Shown piece after piece: positions 41,040 to 52,704 of a stretch of DNA of 64,000 bases. The DNA comes from Lepidostoma basale (taxonomy: Eukaryota > Arthropoda > Insecta > Trichoptera > Lepidostomatidae): assembly GCA_022606425.2 (NCBI GenBank), contig JAHDVF020000251.1, positions 682,001 through 746,000 of the forward strand, given 5' to 3'. Made by a program: the position numbers and the translations under genes. The notes below the pieces were generated by a model. That model did not search any database, was not told where the DNA came from, and saw only the letters and a list, made by a program, of their open reading frames with translations. Each line of letters opens with the position of its first letter. Within the stretch, counting starts at the first letter, position 1.

Positions 41040-41575
41040 GTAATTTTATATCAATTTAAGTTAAAATAAATAAGGCGGTCGGTAAGGAGTGGAAGCGCAT
41101 AGTAACGAAGTTGTGTGCAGTAAATAAATCGAAGTATTCTTGGAAAACATTGGCCGTTGGTCGCGCCATTGGTAAGTCAATCATAAACGCCGTGGTAACA
41201 GCAGCTGCGAAGAGTATACTAGTATCGCTAGTTGTCGCGGAGGCTATATAAGCCGGTCGTGTTTGGAATCGGTCCTCACATTTCTTCACTTTCACACACG
41301 CGCTCACACGCTGCGCGTCAGGAGGCTTTGCGCTCCTACCTACGTGAAAACCAATCCTTGTAAGGGATTTGAGCTACTGCCACAATTTTCTTCGCTTCAA
41401 CTCCTGCACCCATTGCCGCAATATAATAAAACTTGGTTTATTACACCCAATTATCATCACGCTGTATTCTCCGCTTTTACCATCTACATTACATCGGAGA
41501 CGAGCAGCAGTCAGCGGCCTAAATAAAAATTAATAGTACGGGGGGAGCAATCTGTCCCGTACAATATTAATAAAT
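41040..41575 (+). promoter_or_regulatory. Possible solo LTR: TATA box and poly(A) signal
   Basis: A GC-richer block in AT-rich surroundings. TATATAAG lies at 41245-41252 and AATAAA at 41425-41430, about 180 bases apart, as in insect LTRs. The right boundary may be near CCCGTACA (41562-41569). I cannot define a matching TG start or a target duplication. A genuine host promoter is the alternative. Confidence 0.35.
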
Positions 41576-41579
41576 GTGT

Positions 41580-42225
41580 TAATTAGGAAATAAAGTTCGA
41601 GCAGTACCATGCAGTCAACACAGTTATACACATAGCTTTCGTTTAGGTGCCTGGGGTAGAACCAACAATAATGCACAAATACAGATTCAATTGGTTTAAA
41701 TGCTACCAAGTGAGTGAATTGGAGTAGTTGTGCTAACACGCATTTCACACAAACGACGGAGTTGTCTCTCTTAGTATCTTCGTGTCTGTGAAGTTGAAAG
41801 TCATTATTTGTAATAGAGTCGTTTGTATGGCGCATCTATAGGCAATCCACACTACACGTTTACTTAATTACATCTTCTTCAATTAGATTGGGTAATCTAT
41901 TGTCTCAGGATTTGCCTCCTCTTGTGATGCGGAAGACTAAATATCTATCCATCATTTAGGTGGCATGCTAGACGAACGTCGGCCAATGAGTATTCCATTT
42001 ACAGCAGTGTATGTGATTATGTGAGTATCTATATGGTTTATATGATATTGCTAGAATCGTCTCATCGTTCTGGTTCATCTTACGAAAATTAAATTAACAT
42101 TTTACTGGTTTTATTAATTATCATAGATTTTAAGAATATCTAATATTTGAGGCATTTGTTGCGTGGAGAGAAATACCGCCTTGTCGAAACGATGGTGATT
42201 CTAATGGGTTAAATTTGGATAGATA
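41580..42225. other. No gene recognised
   Basis: A 101-codon minus-strand frame at 41530-41835 crosses the possible LTR end and resembles no protein I know. Confidence 0.45.
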
Positions 42226-42229
42226 ATAC

Positions 42230-42570
42230 TTACTTACCATCACGACGTTTCCCCGGAAATGTTGGCAGGAAGGGTGAACTGCCGTACTGCTCTGTCCTGG
42301 CATATCTCTAAGTATTCCTCATCGTAACATGCACGTTTGTCAATTTTTCCGACTTTGAATGTGGCCGCCTTTTACTATTTGATTAATTTGGTAATGTCAT
42401 GCTTTCTTTGGTCTGACATGGCTTCTTTTTCGACTCACAAATGCTTATATACAGTATTTCTAAGGGATCTTTTTGTAATTTTAGTTATGATGCAATCATT
42501 TGTCTTACATTTCTTCTTTATTTCATCGTTTGGTATTCTATCATATTATAATATATTATAATATATACGA
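42230..42570 (-). pseudogene. RTE-like tail, family N
   Basis: Complement of the N C-terminus: TTACTTACCATCACGACG, TTTCCGACTTTGAATGTGGC, then decayed upstream sequence. Confidence 0.5.
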
Positions 42571-42609
42571 TATATCGTTTACGTTAATTAATTATGTAAT
42601 AAGGAGTTT

Positions 42610-42910
42610 AACATCATCGTTCAAGAAAGAATTAATAGGCTAAATAGACCGAGGAGTTACAGGAGGCAAACGTACAATTCAAGAAATTAGATCGGAAGGA
42701 AGAAGTAGAAGAAGTAGAAGAACTGTTCCGAAAACGCAGCATTAATCAGAAACTAAACGCGGACGCATTCGAAGTCTGAAAAATCGACGGGCGAGCATGT
42801 TACGATGCATGAAAGTAGAGAAATTCCGAGAAGTATTTCCGGGCGGAGCAGTATGGCGATCCTCTTTATCAATCCTTTCAGGAAAATGGCGTAATGGATA
42901 GTTAGTATTT
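42610..42910 (+). pseudogene. RTE-like tail, family N
   Basis: Plus strand: RIRSLKNRRASMLRCMKVEK, FREVFPGGAVWRSS. It ends at GGATAGTTAG. Confidence 0.6.
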
Positions 42911-42914
42911 TTTT

Positions 42915-43435
42915 TACGAAAAAAAACTTCTTCAAGAGTGTTTCTTTTGTATGTATATAATCAAAATAAAAGCCGGTTTACGAGCATGAAGCTTAATAAA
43001 TAAATAAATAAATGATTTCCATTGTTTGCATTGTAAATGGGAAGCATAGACAATATTCAAAATGGCTAACAGCTTTCGAGGTAGAGGGCGGGGGTCGGGG
43101 GAGGCCGGGGTCTCGCAGGGGTGAGACATTTTTAATCTGCGAAGTGATTCCTACGAACAGGGGCTACATTATTTACGATTGCTTAAGTTGTTTCTTTACA
43201 AACAGGTGCTGTTCCATTCCCGTTTTCATTGCTGAAAACGCTCTCGTTTTTTGAGTGTCGCTTGTTCCATCATATATTATTTGTTTCAGACAAATGCTTT
43301 CTTATTCTGTTCTCCTGTTTCAGAAACAAAAACAAGGTAACATACATTCGTTTAAATGAAGTCATTTGTTTACTCATTTCGCATATAATCAAATGATAAA
43401 AAAATTAACTATTTATTACACATTCGTATGAAGCA
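42915..43435. other. No gene recognised
   Basis: Contains a purine-rich GC patch at 43070-43125 and AT-rich flanks. Nothing identified. Confidence 0.5.
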
Positions 43436-43463
43436 CTTAATTTGAACGACTTCAGCAGAAACA

Positions 43464-43535
43464 ATTTTATTTTGTAACCCTGACGAAGCTCCGGCGGGAG
43501 CGAAACCGGTTAGTTTTAACAAAAAATAAAATGGT
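43464..43535 (+). ncRNA. Hammerhead ribozyme, family D, long stem I
   Basis: CTGACGA (43480-43486), extra A, perfect 5-bp stem II GCTCC/GGAGC with loop GGCG, GAAA (43502-43505), CCGG, T, T17 (43511). Stem I: CAA upstream pairs with GTT after cleavage. Beyond an internal loop, TTTTATTTTGT pairs with ACAAAAAATAAAA, allowing two extra A. Position 1.1-2.1 is A-C here but G-C in related copies at 9500 and 50165. Confidence 0.8.
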
Positions 43536-43699
43536 GTAAAAACAAGTGAAAGTGTGTTAATATCATATTATGTTAAACTATTTATTGTTGTTAGAACAAT
43601 GTGCCAAATTTCATATTAAGCATTTAAGAAAAACATACATTTCGTTGAAGTTTTTATTGTTTTGCTAACACAATACTAAATATATTATTATGTCCATAG

Positions 43700-44300
43700 A
43701 AAATCTTCATAGACAAGACAAAGAGCATGGTTACATCAAGGCAACCAGTACGATGCAAGCTTGCATTAGATAATAAAATAATAGAACAAGTGATGCATTT
43801 CAAGTACTTGGGTGTTGATGTATCAAGCAGCAGTGACCTCTACGAAGAAGTAAGTGAACTAACAAACAGGGCCGCCGTTGTGGCTGGCTGCTTGACGAAT
43901 GCTGTTTTGAAAAATAAAAATATGCTAAAGGAGAGCAAAACTGAAATCTACAAGGCATGCGTACGTCCTATAATGACATATGGAATAGAAACAAGAGCTG
44001 ACACCATCAGAACATTAAGTCTCCTAAGAACCACAGAAATGAAGACTCTCCGAGACATAATAAGAAATTCTGAAATAAGAAATATCTTCAATGTAGAAGA
44101 TGTCGTGCGATGGGGAAGACTGAGAAGACGCTACTGTAGAGATTATGTTCTGAAAGAGTGATAAATATAGCCGCAAATAAAGTACCAACAGGAAATCGAC
44201 CTGCAGGAAGACCACCTAAAAGATGGCGAGACAGTTGGACACCTGCATCCCAGGAACAGGCTCCGAGAAATAACAGGACACAGTCCTAAATAAAGCATAA
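43700..44300 (+). pseudogene. RTE/jockey-type RT C-terminal region, family T
   Basis: The longest coding relic from a retrotransposon here. ORF 43727-44161 reads QVMHFKYLGVDVSSSSDLYE, EVSELTNRAAVVAGCL, YKACVRPIMTYGIETRADT, TEMKTLRDIIRN and DVVRWGRLRRRYCRDYV. After a small frame change it continues AANKVPTGNRPAGRPPKRWR to about 44290, then an AAG-rich tail. This is the RT thumb and post-RT region. The polymerase YxDD motif and the endonuclease are absent. It matches 60195-60425. Confidence 0.85.
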
Positions 44301-44479
44301 GAAGAATACTAAATATATACATTTCACAATACCTTAGCAATAAAACTTTTAGAAAGTTAATAATTTCTTTAATAACCAATCTTTATCTACTGTTCCTTAA
44401 ACAATGATTTAAAATATTTATTGTTTTTTTATCAATGATGTCAGACTCTATATTAAAGAAATATTACGAATGAAAATCG

Positions 44480-44640
44480 GGTGGTGGTCTAAGGGATAGA
44501 ACGCTTGGCTTCTGATCAAGGGGACTTGGGTTCGAGCCTGGACACGACCAGATTCCTTCTTCATAATAATGAGCTATTTTCGGCTCACACTGAAGATTGT
44601 AAAATAAATTCTAATATCATTGATTTAAATCTTTGCTTTA
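44480..44640 (+). mobile_element. tRNA-headed SINE, family SINE2
   Basis: A box TGGTCTAAGGG and B box GGTTCGAGCC are well preserved, spaced as in a tRNA. The tail GAAGATTGTAAAATAAATTC matches 1440-1500. The best SINE2 copy. Confidence 0.75.
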
Positions 44641-44689
44641 AATAAAAAAAAAAACATCTGAGTTATAGAAGTATTATTATAATAATATT

Positions 44690-44790
44690 ATTATAATTTA
44701 TGGGAATGACGGGTTCAATAATGACCTAGAAAGCAGAAACATGTCAATCCAAAAAAATACAATAAAACTTCTAGAAAACAGACGTGGTTA
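44690..44790 (+). repeat. Hammerhead-like motif, family F, decayed
   Basis: TATGGGAATGACGG, AATAATGACCT, AGAAAGC, AGAAAC, CATG, TC. It retains stem III and part of GAAA; stem II is broken. Confidence 0.45.
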
Positions 44791-44879
44791 AAGTGTTTTT
44801 ATTTGTAAAACATATAATTTTAAAATTTGTAATTAAACTTAATTATCTTTACTAGCTAAAATTGACTTTTAGATAAACT

Positions 44880-45060
44880 TAAGGTATTAACACTGTGGAA
44901 TTCCATAATGACAAATTTTTTGATGATTTGAAACACTGTTTTAGAAAAGTTTTTATTGTTATCCCGATGATGAAAGTGTAAAGCTTTCGAAACATGTCAA
45001 AAAAAGTAAACTCAAAAATGAAAAAAAAAAAACAGTGTATATTTAAGTTTAATATTTTAT
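44880..45060 (+). mobile_element. Family E hammerhead element
   Basis: Starts with the palindromic repeat AACACTGTGGAATTCC. The core at 44964-44998: CCGATGA (U4 changed to C), T, 5-bp stem II GAAAG/CTTTC, intact GAAA, CATG, T, C. Ends AACAGTGT. Only one core base departs from consensus. Confidence 0.6.
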
Positions 45061-45064
45061 GTTT

Positions 45065-46080
45065 TCCAAATAATAAAATATAAACCATCACTCACCACGC
45101 AAACGTAATACGCTATACAAAGTAATTTCAATAAAACCAATTTCTGTTGACATTTCATAGCCGATGTCTTTCATGGCATCAATAATCTCAAATTTTATTA
45201 TCCAATTTCAAGTCAACGGGGAAATGCCAAATCAAATAAATTATATTAATGAAAAACAACGATGAAGCGTTAAGTTTCAAAGTCTTACGACAAAGTGGCA
45301 GAAGGCTTTAATTTCTTGAAATCACAACAAAGCATCCCCCGGTTCGGGGCATTAAATAAATCCGGCGAGGGGTGGTATCGGAATGTATTACCTTAACACT
45401 TGATGGAAATATGTGGATACACAAATGTAGGAGAGCGTATGCGGGTTGGTGGAATTGGGGTGGTGTATACCAAAATAGGGTGTGATTAAAAATAGTTTTA
45501 TTTAATATCCACCAATACAGTTTGAATATTTGTTAAAAATTAAGGACTGAAATTGATTTCACGTTTCTTTTATAAATGCTTTAATCGTTAAATAATTTTT
45601 CGTAAAAACCAGAGAAATATTATAGTTTAATCGACATATGAAATGGTATGGTTTAAATGCTTAAAGAAAATTTGATTTATCTGCAATGATACATAATGTA
45701 CAATAGATATAATATTTTGTTCCCCATAATAATGAAATTAAATTTAGTAAAATGAGTGATGGAGCGGAATGAAGTCAATTTTAGTTATTATAAATACATA
45801 CGTTAAAATCGTTTTTATCATATAAATACATACGTTCTAATTAATTAATAACAAAATATAAGTACAAAAATAGTTAAATCACATATAAAACCGTTAATTA
45901 GTAAGTTAATCTGTGGCCATAATTAAATAAAATTAATAAAATTAATATTTTTTAACGAAAATGTGAAAATTATTAAGAGGAATAGTTAAAATGGAAAATC
46001 GATAACTGATTATTTTTTATTATTATACTCTGGTCTTAGTTTTTAAAAGCTTCAATATAAAGGATATTACGCCCTTACAT
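45065..46080. other. No gene recognised
   Basis: AT-rich. Nothing identified. Confidence 0.5.
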
Positions 46081-46084
46081 GTTG

Positions 46085-46370
46085 GATATCTACAACAACC
46101 ACAACAAACAATCACGCCGTTTCCCCGCAGGGGTAGGCAGAGAGAATAGACCGTCACACTACTCTATCCTGACATACCCCTCTAGCTTCCTCCACATTCA
46201 TACAGCGAGTCATATTCCAGCTTCTGATATGACCAACCTTTAAAATTTGGTTAATTTGGTCATGCCATGTTTGCCTGGGTCTACTTCGACTCCGTACTCC
46301 ATTAACATCGTTACGTATATTTTTTAAACCATTCTTTCTTCACCCATGCGTTCCATATGTCCGTTCCATA
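46085..46370 (-). pseudogene. RTE-like tail, family N, (TTG)n subgroup
   Basis: CAACAACCACAACAAACAAT, then CACGCCGTTTCCCCGCAGG and TCATGCCATGTTTGCC: the same subgroup as 35160-35670. Confidence 0.6.
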
Positions 46371-46374
46371 TGTG

Positions 46375-47430
46375 AATTTATTACTGAATATTGATGAAAA
46401 TGTGTGTTTCAATTCATCAAATGTTGGATATCTATGGGACAATAAATAACGAAATAACAAGGGAAGTCAAAGTTATATTATAGATATTGGTTTTATTTGT
46501 ATATTATTATTATTTTTATTTAAAAAAAAATCACAATGGTTCCTATGACTGCATGTTTCACCCCAGTCTCCGGGTGCAGTCAATAAATCGCGACCGAGAC
46601 GCATGGCCAAACAAAAGTGACTGCCGTACATGGCGAGCCCCTGCCTGGGCGGGGAGCATTTATTATTCCAATAGAAGTTGTACTTTATACTAGCTAAACC
46701 GCTGCTATGCCATTCAATATGTTCTGACGCCCCGTTATGAGATGTTTACCCCACGCTTCCCGCATAGGCGACGGATCATTGTTTTGTACAACCGTAATAA
46801 AAAAAAAACAATTGAAATATTACGTTTGATTCTAATAGCGGGAAAAGTAAAGTATAATAATAATAATAATAATAATAATAAGATTACTTTTAAAGCGCCG
46901 TTTTTGTGATGTAATCACCTCAAGGGCGCATTAAGACGTGTTTTAACCCTAAAAATCTAAATGTGACCGCTTAAAAAGCGATCGGTTTAAAATTATAGTA
47001 GAACAAAGTACAGATGTTTAAATTGGGTATGAAATACGAAAAAAATGGGTTTTCAATTTAGATCTGAAATCTGTCGGATCATTTATGCATCCAAGGTGTG
47101 AAGGGAGATTGTTCCAAGCTGATGGACCGGTTACGACCGAACGCTCGATCCCCGAAATTTGTACTGGGGCAACGCTTCGACTCAACTAATCTTCCTATTG
47201 CTGAGGAGTTCGCCGAGCGAAGTGTGGATTTCCTTGAATTTAGGCTGTCCGTTATACAGAGTTCAGATAAATAACTTGGTGCCATTCCATGTAGCGCTTT
47301 GAAGACTGTTCAGTAGAGTTTATACTGGATTCTTTCTGGACTTTCAAGCCAGTGAAGTTAAAAGTATGGAATGACTAATGTTATAACATTAAATTGTTAT
47401 TAAATTTAAGTGATTTTGAATTATCCAATT
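46375..47430. other. No gene recognised; (TAA)n microsatellite
   Basis: About nine TAA/AAT units at 46856-46882. A GC-richer patch at 46550-46780 matches no repeat here. 47050-47340 has an open minus-strand frame (STNFGDRAFGRNRSISLEQ) that could be a decayed element, unassigned. Confidence 0.5.
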
Positions 47431-47436
47431 TCTTGT

Positions 47437-47704
47437 AGACATATACTGGATTTTACCCATTGCAGATAATTTTTTTTTATATAAAGATTAATTGTATCTC
47501 AATAGAGACGAAGACGTAAATTGTTTTCTGGGAACAGAATATGGTGGCGTAAGAAGGGCGGAATGGGAAATGTTGTTAAATATAAAGCGATCGCTCAACC
47601 CAACCAATGACAGGTCATAAGTCCTGTAAGCGCCTCGGCCACCATATTCTGTTCCCAGAAAACAATTTACATCTTCGTCTCTATTGAGATACAATTAATC
47701 CTTA
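47437..47704. mobile_element. F1 foldback element
   Basis: Arms 47487-47545 and 47640-47704 are near-perfect inverted repeats (ATTGTATCTCAATAGAGACG; TTGTTTTCTGGGAACAGAAT). The centre includes AAAGCGATCGCT and GTCATAAGTCCTGTAAGCGC. Confidence 0.7.
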
Positions 47705-47779
47705 TAAAAAAAATTTAATGATTATTTTTTAAGATTTTTGTATAACACAATATTGTTGATAAAATGTGAATACTATTAA

Positions 47780-48225
47780 TAACTAACTAATCATCACGCA
47801 CAGCCACACTTTTCTTTCCTGACATATTTCTCTCGCTTCCTCAACATTCATACATCATGTCATGCACGCGCTTCGATTTCTCTGACTCCTCACATGACCG
47901 ACATTCAATATTTGATTTATTTGATCATGCCACGTTTTCCTCGGTCTTCCTTTGTTTCTGGTTCCATTTACATCGTCACATATAATTTTTTACCATTCTT
48001 TCTTTCCATATGTCCAAACTATCTTAATGATCCTTTCATTATTTTGTTCAAAACACCGTCATTTGCACCCCATTCACTTCTTATATTTTCATTTAACACT
48101 CTATCATACACAGAGTATCAACACATTCGTCTAAGAGATCTCATTTTTACTGCATTTATTCTACTTTCATCCCATACATAAGGATCGGTAGAAGAACACC
48201 ATTGTGCACTGCCATTCTAGCTTTA
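47780..48225 (-). pseudogene. RTE-like C-terminal region, family N
   Basis: AACTAACTAATCATCACGC, CTCACATGACCGACATTC, TTGATCATGCCACG and TTGTGCACTGCCATTCTAGC in the order of the other minus-strand N copies. Partly deleted near the 3' end. Confidence 0.65.
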
Positions 48226-48289
48226 TTAAATATATAATATTATCAAACTAATTTTAAAACAAACTTTACGTTTTTTTGGATAAACATTA

Positions 48290-48650
48290 TTGCGTCAACT
48301 CCAAATGACCCAGCGGGCAATGGAGAGAAGGATGTTAAAAATCAGTCTGCGAGACAGGAAGCGAAATAAATGGATCAGAGAAAGGACCAAAGTTGCGGAC
48401 GTAGGAAAATAGCCTCGTTGAAGTGGAATTGATCGGTGGACAAGACGCACCCTGGAGTGGCGACCAAGAACGGGCCAGAAATATAATAGAAATCCTGGCA
48501 GACCACAAGCCAGATGGTCTGATGATATCAAGAGAGTGGCAGGAGGTCAATGGCACAAAGCGGCGAGAGATAGAGAGTTGTGGAAGTCGGGAAGGGAGGC
48601 CTATTTTCAGCACTGGACGACTGAAGGCTGAGGATGATGATGATGACAAT
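48290..48650 (+). pseudogene. RTE C-terminal fragment (RTE-C), (GAT)n tail
   Basis: Plus-strand frames give MTQRAMERRMLKISLRDRKR, RERTKVADV, SLKWNW, RRTLEWRPRTGQ, RWSDDIKRVAGGQWHKAARD and REAYFQHWTTEG, then GATGATGATGATGAC. The near-complete RTE ending is spread over three frames. The GAT tail hints at how GAT arrays such as 13990-14740 may start. Confidence 0.75.
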
Positions 48651-48659
48651 ATTTATTGT

Positions 48660-49540
48660 TTTTTGAATTGAATACTTATGAAACTGTTTCGATTCATCAA
48701 ATGTTCTAATTATACCCAAAAAAGGTGAAATATTTCAGTCCCACTGTAATGTTTTAAATAACTAAGAGAAATAAACATAATAGAGATGCAAGGGATTTGA
48801 ATGAATACATTTATTATCCAAAAAATGGTGTTAACTTATAATAACGTATGATTCGTAACCATAGATTTCTTCATTTTTATGAAATAAAAAAATACTAAAC
48901 GAGCCCCTGTCGATTGCTTTACTAAATGAAATTTTACGTTTGCTTAATTTCATGCTTATAATATATGTTACTATGATAATTTTAATGTACATAAGATTAT
49001 GTTTATGCTGTTCTAGAATAGTTATAATGCGATGCAGAAGTATAAAATAAAATTATGAAATGCGTGTCGAAAAAAGTGGTGGGCTGCCACTGTATTCCAG
49101 TCACCCCACAGAATCAAATAAATCTAGATTTTCATTAAGTAAATCCACTCCGCGCTCTTGTTATTCCTGCGAATTATATCGGCAATATCGAAGGATCCAC
49201 AATGAGTACACACTTAGCGAAGATTAAATTTAAATAAATCAGACAGATGAAAAAGCTCGTCGCGAGCTTTATGCCAAACAAGATAGCGGGGAAAAGTCGT
49301 GACAAATGTTGAATGCTACATTATGCATAAAGTTTGCAAATGTAACGAAAAAGAAACGCAGAATCTGATGACGATGAAAATACTTAAACAGTTACTTAAT
49401 ATGTCAAAGTATTGAACTACTATGTGGTTTTATCCTTCATTCGTGGTTCCATCTAATATTTAATATATATGAACAAAGGTTTAACATAAATGAATATATG
49501 CTTAGATACGAATCACTTAATTTGGGATGTTGCATTCTTC
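48660..49540. other. No gene recognised
   Basis: AT-rich. Nothing identified. Confidence 0.5.
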
Positions 49541-49544
49541 TTCT

Positions 49545-49930
49545 TCTTATTTTTGTCCTGTCACACCTCCGTAGTGCATAGGGCCTTAAGGAACCTCCTT
49601 CACCCGACTCTGTAGCATGCCTGATGCCTAACATCATCCCAAGTGAGGCCTGCTGCTTTAACCTCGTCCTGCAGGGCTCTTCTCCAGATGGTTCTCGGTC
49701 TGACTCGCTTCCTCTTTCTACCACCAGTCTAGTGCAGCCCGAGCGATGCAGGCTGGATTCCGTCTCAGAGTGTAACCGATCCACTGCCATTTGTGTCTAG
49801 CGACTAGTTCTCTAATTGGCTTTTCGCCTGCCATGGTCTAGAAAACGGCATTTGACAGTGTTTGGGGCCAATAGATCCCGAATATTGAGCGAAGGCACCT
49901 ATTTATAAACACCTGGAGTTTCCCAGTTGT
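49545..49930 (-). pseudogene. Non-LTR C-terminal fragment, family Q
   Basis: The antisense of 52375-52690. On the + strand, TGTCACACCTCCGTAGTGCA at the 3' end and TTTTCGCCTGCCATGGTC upstream. The complement codes decayed GRPR, TW and WRRFLK fragments. Confidence 0.7.
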
Positions 49931-49979
49931 TTGTAAGTAGGTGCCATGTTGCACTATTAAAAATAATATAAAAACACTT

Positions 49980-50215
49980 TTATATATTTTTTTACACCAC
50001 TTTATTTGTTTAAAAGGAGTGACGAGTTTCGCTCCCGCTTCTTTTGACAGCTGCTAAAATGTCCACTTGAACACATTATTTGACTATTATGAGTATATAG
50101 AAAGTTTAATTATGTATTTTTTAGTTTATTCTTTTAACCTCGAGAAAGCTACATCCGAAGCGAAATCGGTTGGTTTGTTAAAAGAAATAATTTGGTGTAA
50201 AAACAATATATACTC
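49980..50215. mobile_element. Foldback with family D hammerheads
   Basis: Outer arms TTTTTACACCACTTTATTTG and CAAATTATTTCTTTTAAC-type complement. The left (minus) motif keeps GGAGC, GAAA and a changed stem III. The right (plus, 50140-50190) keeps a long stem I (CTTTTAACC with GGTT, then AAAAG) and GAAA, but CTGACGA reads TCGAGAA. Confidence 0.6.
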
Positions 50216-50219
50216 GTAT

Positions 50220-50925
50220 ATAAGTGTTTTTAAATTATTTTTATACAGTTCGAAAATTTATATGGTTGGTAAAAATGTGTTCTCTAGGTTCTTTGGTAAT
50301 TTTGTGAGTCCTGTTATCTTCTCTTAGGCTTCATATTTAGAGTAATATGACTGTTGAATATGGAGATAGAACTGAAAAACGCTAGTCAAAACGGATGCTT
50401 AGATCCCAGAGAATGTTAATATGTAAGTAAATATATTAACTGTGATATTATAGATTAAGGTAATGCTGGATGGACGAAAGCCATATGAAATTATTCCCAT
50501 CCAAAGTAAGAGAACCCTATGATAGTAAGTTGGTTAATTAATCAGTTGATTAATAATTATTACGTTGAAGTTTATTAATTTCTTGATGTGAAAAGGTCTC
50601 TATTAGACGTACGAGTATCTATTGCTATTTGAACATTGTTTTAAAACTCCACTCAAATTAGAAAAAAAATCATTGGGAATATCCAAGTACACAGTTTGTT
50701 ATTTTTATTATCATTATATATAATGATTTAAAGATATGTACAGTTTTATATTTATATAATGTTAAAAGAATTGATCGAATATCGAATGTGACATTCGATA
50801 ATGCAAAATATGTCACTTCCTAAAAATAAAATTAAAAATTTGTAGACACATTGGTTTTTCTGTGCTAAAGGTAAATGACGTTAAACTTTTTATTACTTTT
50901 TTGAAATATTGTATTATCACAACAT
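50220..50925. other. No gene recognised
   Basis: AT-rich. Nothing identified. Confidence 0.5.
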
Positions 50926-50942
50926 TTAAATCTTTAAAATTC

Positions 50943-50988
50943 AATTCACTGAAGAAGGGAAGTTTGTGTCCCGAAACATGTTTGTAAA
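50943..50988 (+). ncRNA. Hammerhead ribozyme, family K
   Basis: CTGAAGA (50949-50955), extra A, stem II GGGA/TCCC with an 8-base loop, GAAA (50973-50976), CATG, T, T17 (50982). Core intact. Stem I begins CA/TG and is otherwise short. Downstream AGTGTTGTGATAAAACAATG and CAAATGTGAACC resemble family A and C flanks. Confidence 0.75.
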
Positions 50989-51239
50989 AAGCGCAAAAAA
51001 GTGTTGTGATAAAACAATGTTTCAATAAGTTTTTTCAAATGTGAACCACAGCAAAGTGTTTGCAAATATAGAAGATATACTGAACACTTAAAATGTACGT
51101 AGATTGATAAATATGTATTTGACTATTTCTGGCGATCTTATGAGTAATCGTGTCTCGTGGTATTCTCTAGGTTCGATCATTTGGAGATCATTACAGACTC
51201 CATATTTAGAATGGTTATTGAACCACAAGAATTCTCAAG

Positions 51240-51390
51240 ATAGATTTAGTAACAATCTCCGAAACGTCGATCGACGAAAATGTCACGGAAATATAGTTTT
51301 CCCACGGTGAAAACTATATATAGATGTGACGAAAGGCAAAACATGTCACTCTAATAATATTGAATAAAAATTCTATCAAACGGCGTTTGT
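51240..51390 (+). repeat. Collapsed hammerhead remnants, families H and F
   Basis: AATCTCCGAAACGTCGATCG at about 51254 has the stem II end, GAAA and a palindromic segment of H type. GTGACGAAAGGCAAAACATG then TCACTC at 51330 has F type. Neither has a full core. Confidence 0.4.
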
Positions 51391-51394
51391 ATCA

Positions 51395-52360
51395 ATACGA
51401 TAACCTTAATACGGAGTTTTATATTTAGAAACAAAACATTCAAGTTGTTGATATACAAATATTCCAGTATCCCAGGAAATTGGCAAAACTATTCAATCAA
51501 TTTCGAGGATTCGCTTACCTTATGTAAGAACAAAGTGGCAGTAGTTTTAAAAAAATCGTTTCATTTCATTATTATTGAGAACGTATTCATGTAAATTCAA
51601 AATAACTAGGATTCATCTTGTCTACACGCGAAATACGTACTGTTGTGAATATTGTGGAGGTGCAAATATCCACTTAGCATCAGCTGTTTGAAGTTTACCA
51701 GACGCGTTAGGGAAAGTTTCTCGCATCGGGCTTTGAAGCATTGGAGCTAGCAAATAGTCGCCAGACGAAAGTTTGTAATTATTTTGTTTACTAAGTGTCG
51801 ACACACTAGATATTTACAGTGATTAGCCAATTCAAATGAAATGAAATATTTGAGCATAACTGTACGGTGTTTTTCATTTGGTTTTATCCATCATTTAACT
51901 ATTCTTAAAAACGTTAACTTGATAATGCGCTTTGGTTCCAAACTTTTTGTGTAACAAAACAAAATACCTGAAATTGATGTTTTATACATGCTATGAGTTA
52001 AATTTCCACTGAAAATATATAGACAAGTATAACAAAATAGCGAAGGAATGCATTAATCAGGTTAAACGTGCCTTACACAAACGTGCCGTGTCAGGGATTG
52101 GGGGACTTATGTTTATCGATAGATGCATCAACGTTATGCGTACGTATCTATATATTATACCAAGCACAGGCCCATATATCTAGATCAACGTATCGGAAAT
52201 CTTATATTTTTAGCCTTATACTTTTGTACTTATATGAAATATTTGAGTTTGTATTAGGATATACCAATAATTTGTATAGATGTGCCCATTAGACCTTTAT
52301 TTGAAAAAAAATAGTATTTATACATGATGGGCGTCAATCTCCGAGATTAAATAAGAAAAG
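51395..52360. other. No gene recognised
   Basis: AT-rich to mixed. Nothing identified. Confidence 0.5.
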
Positions 52361-52374
52361 AGTAGATAAGACGT

Positions 52375-52690
52375 CGATTTATTGACCCCAAACAGTGTCA
52401 AAAGCCGTTCTCTGGAATATGGCAGGCGAAAAGTCAATTAGAGAACAAGTCGCTAGACGCAAATGGCAGTGGATTGGTCACACTCTGAGACAAAACCCAG
52501 CCTGTATCGCTCAGGGTGCACTAGACTAGTCACCTATGGGATGTAAGAGGATGCGAGGCAGACTCAGAGCCACCTGGAAGTTAAAGCAGCAAGCTTCACT
52601 TAGGATGATGTTAGCCATCAGGCATGCAATAGAGTCGGGTTGAGAAGGTTCCTTGAGGCCCTATACACCACGGAGGTGTGACAGGACAGA
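52375..52690 (+). pseudogene. Non-LTR C-terminal fragment, family Q
   Basis: Plus strand: MAGEKSIREQVARRKWQWIG, HTLRQNPACIAQGALD and a stop; after frame changes a decayed WRRFLEALYTTEV with stop near 52680. Same family as 31875-32240 and 49545-49930. Confidence 0.7.
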
Positions 52691-52704
52691 TAGAAAAAGA
52701 TGAA

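Noticed and set aside
41530..41835. 101-codon minus-strand frame as a host gene
   Set aside because: No recognisable motif, no splice or promoter context, and it overlaps the edge of a putative LTR.
48423..48671. 82-codon frame ending in Asp repeats
   Set aside because: One of three shifted frames across the RTE-C relic; the Asp run is its (GAT)n tail.
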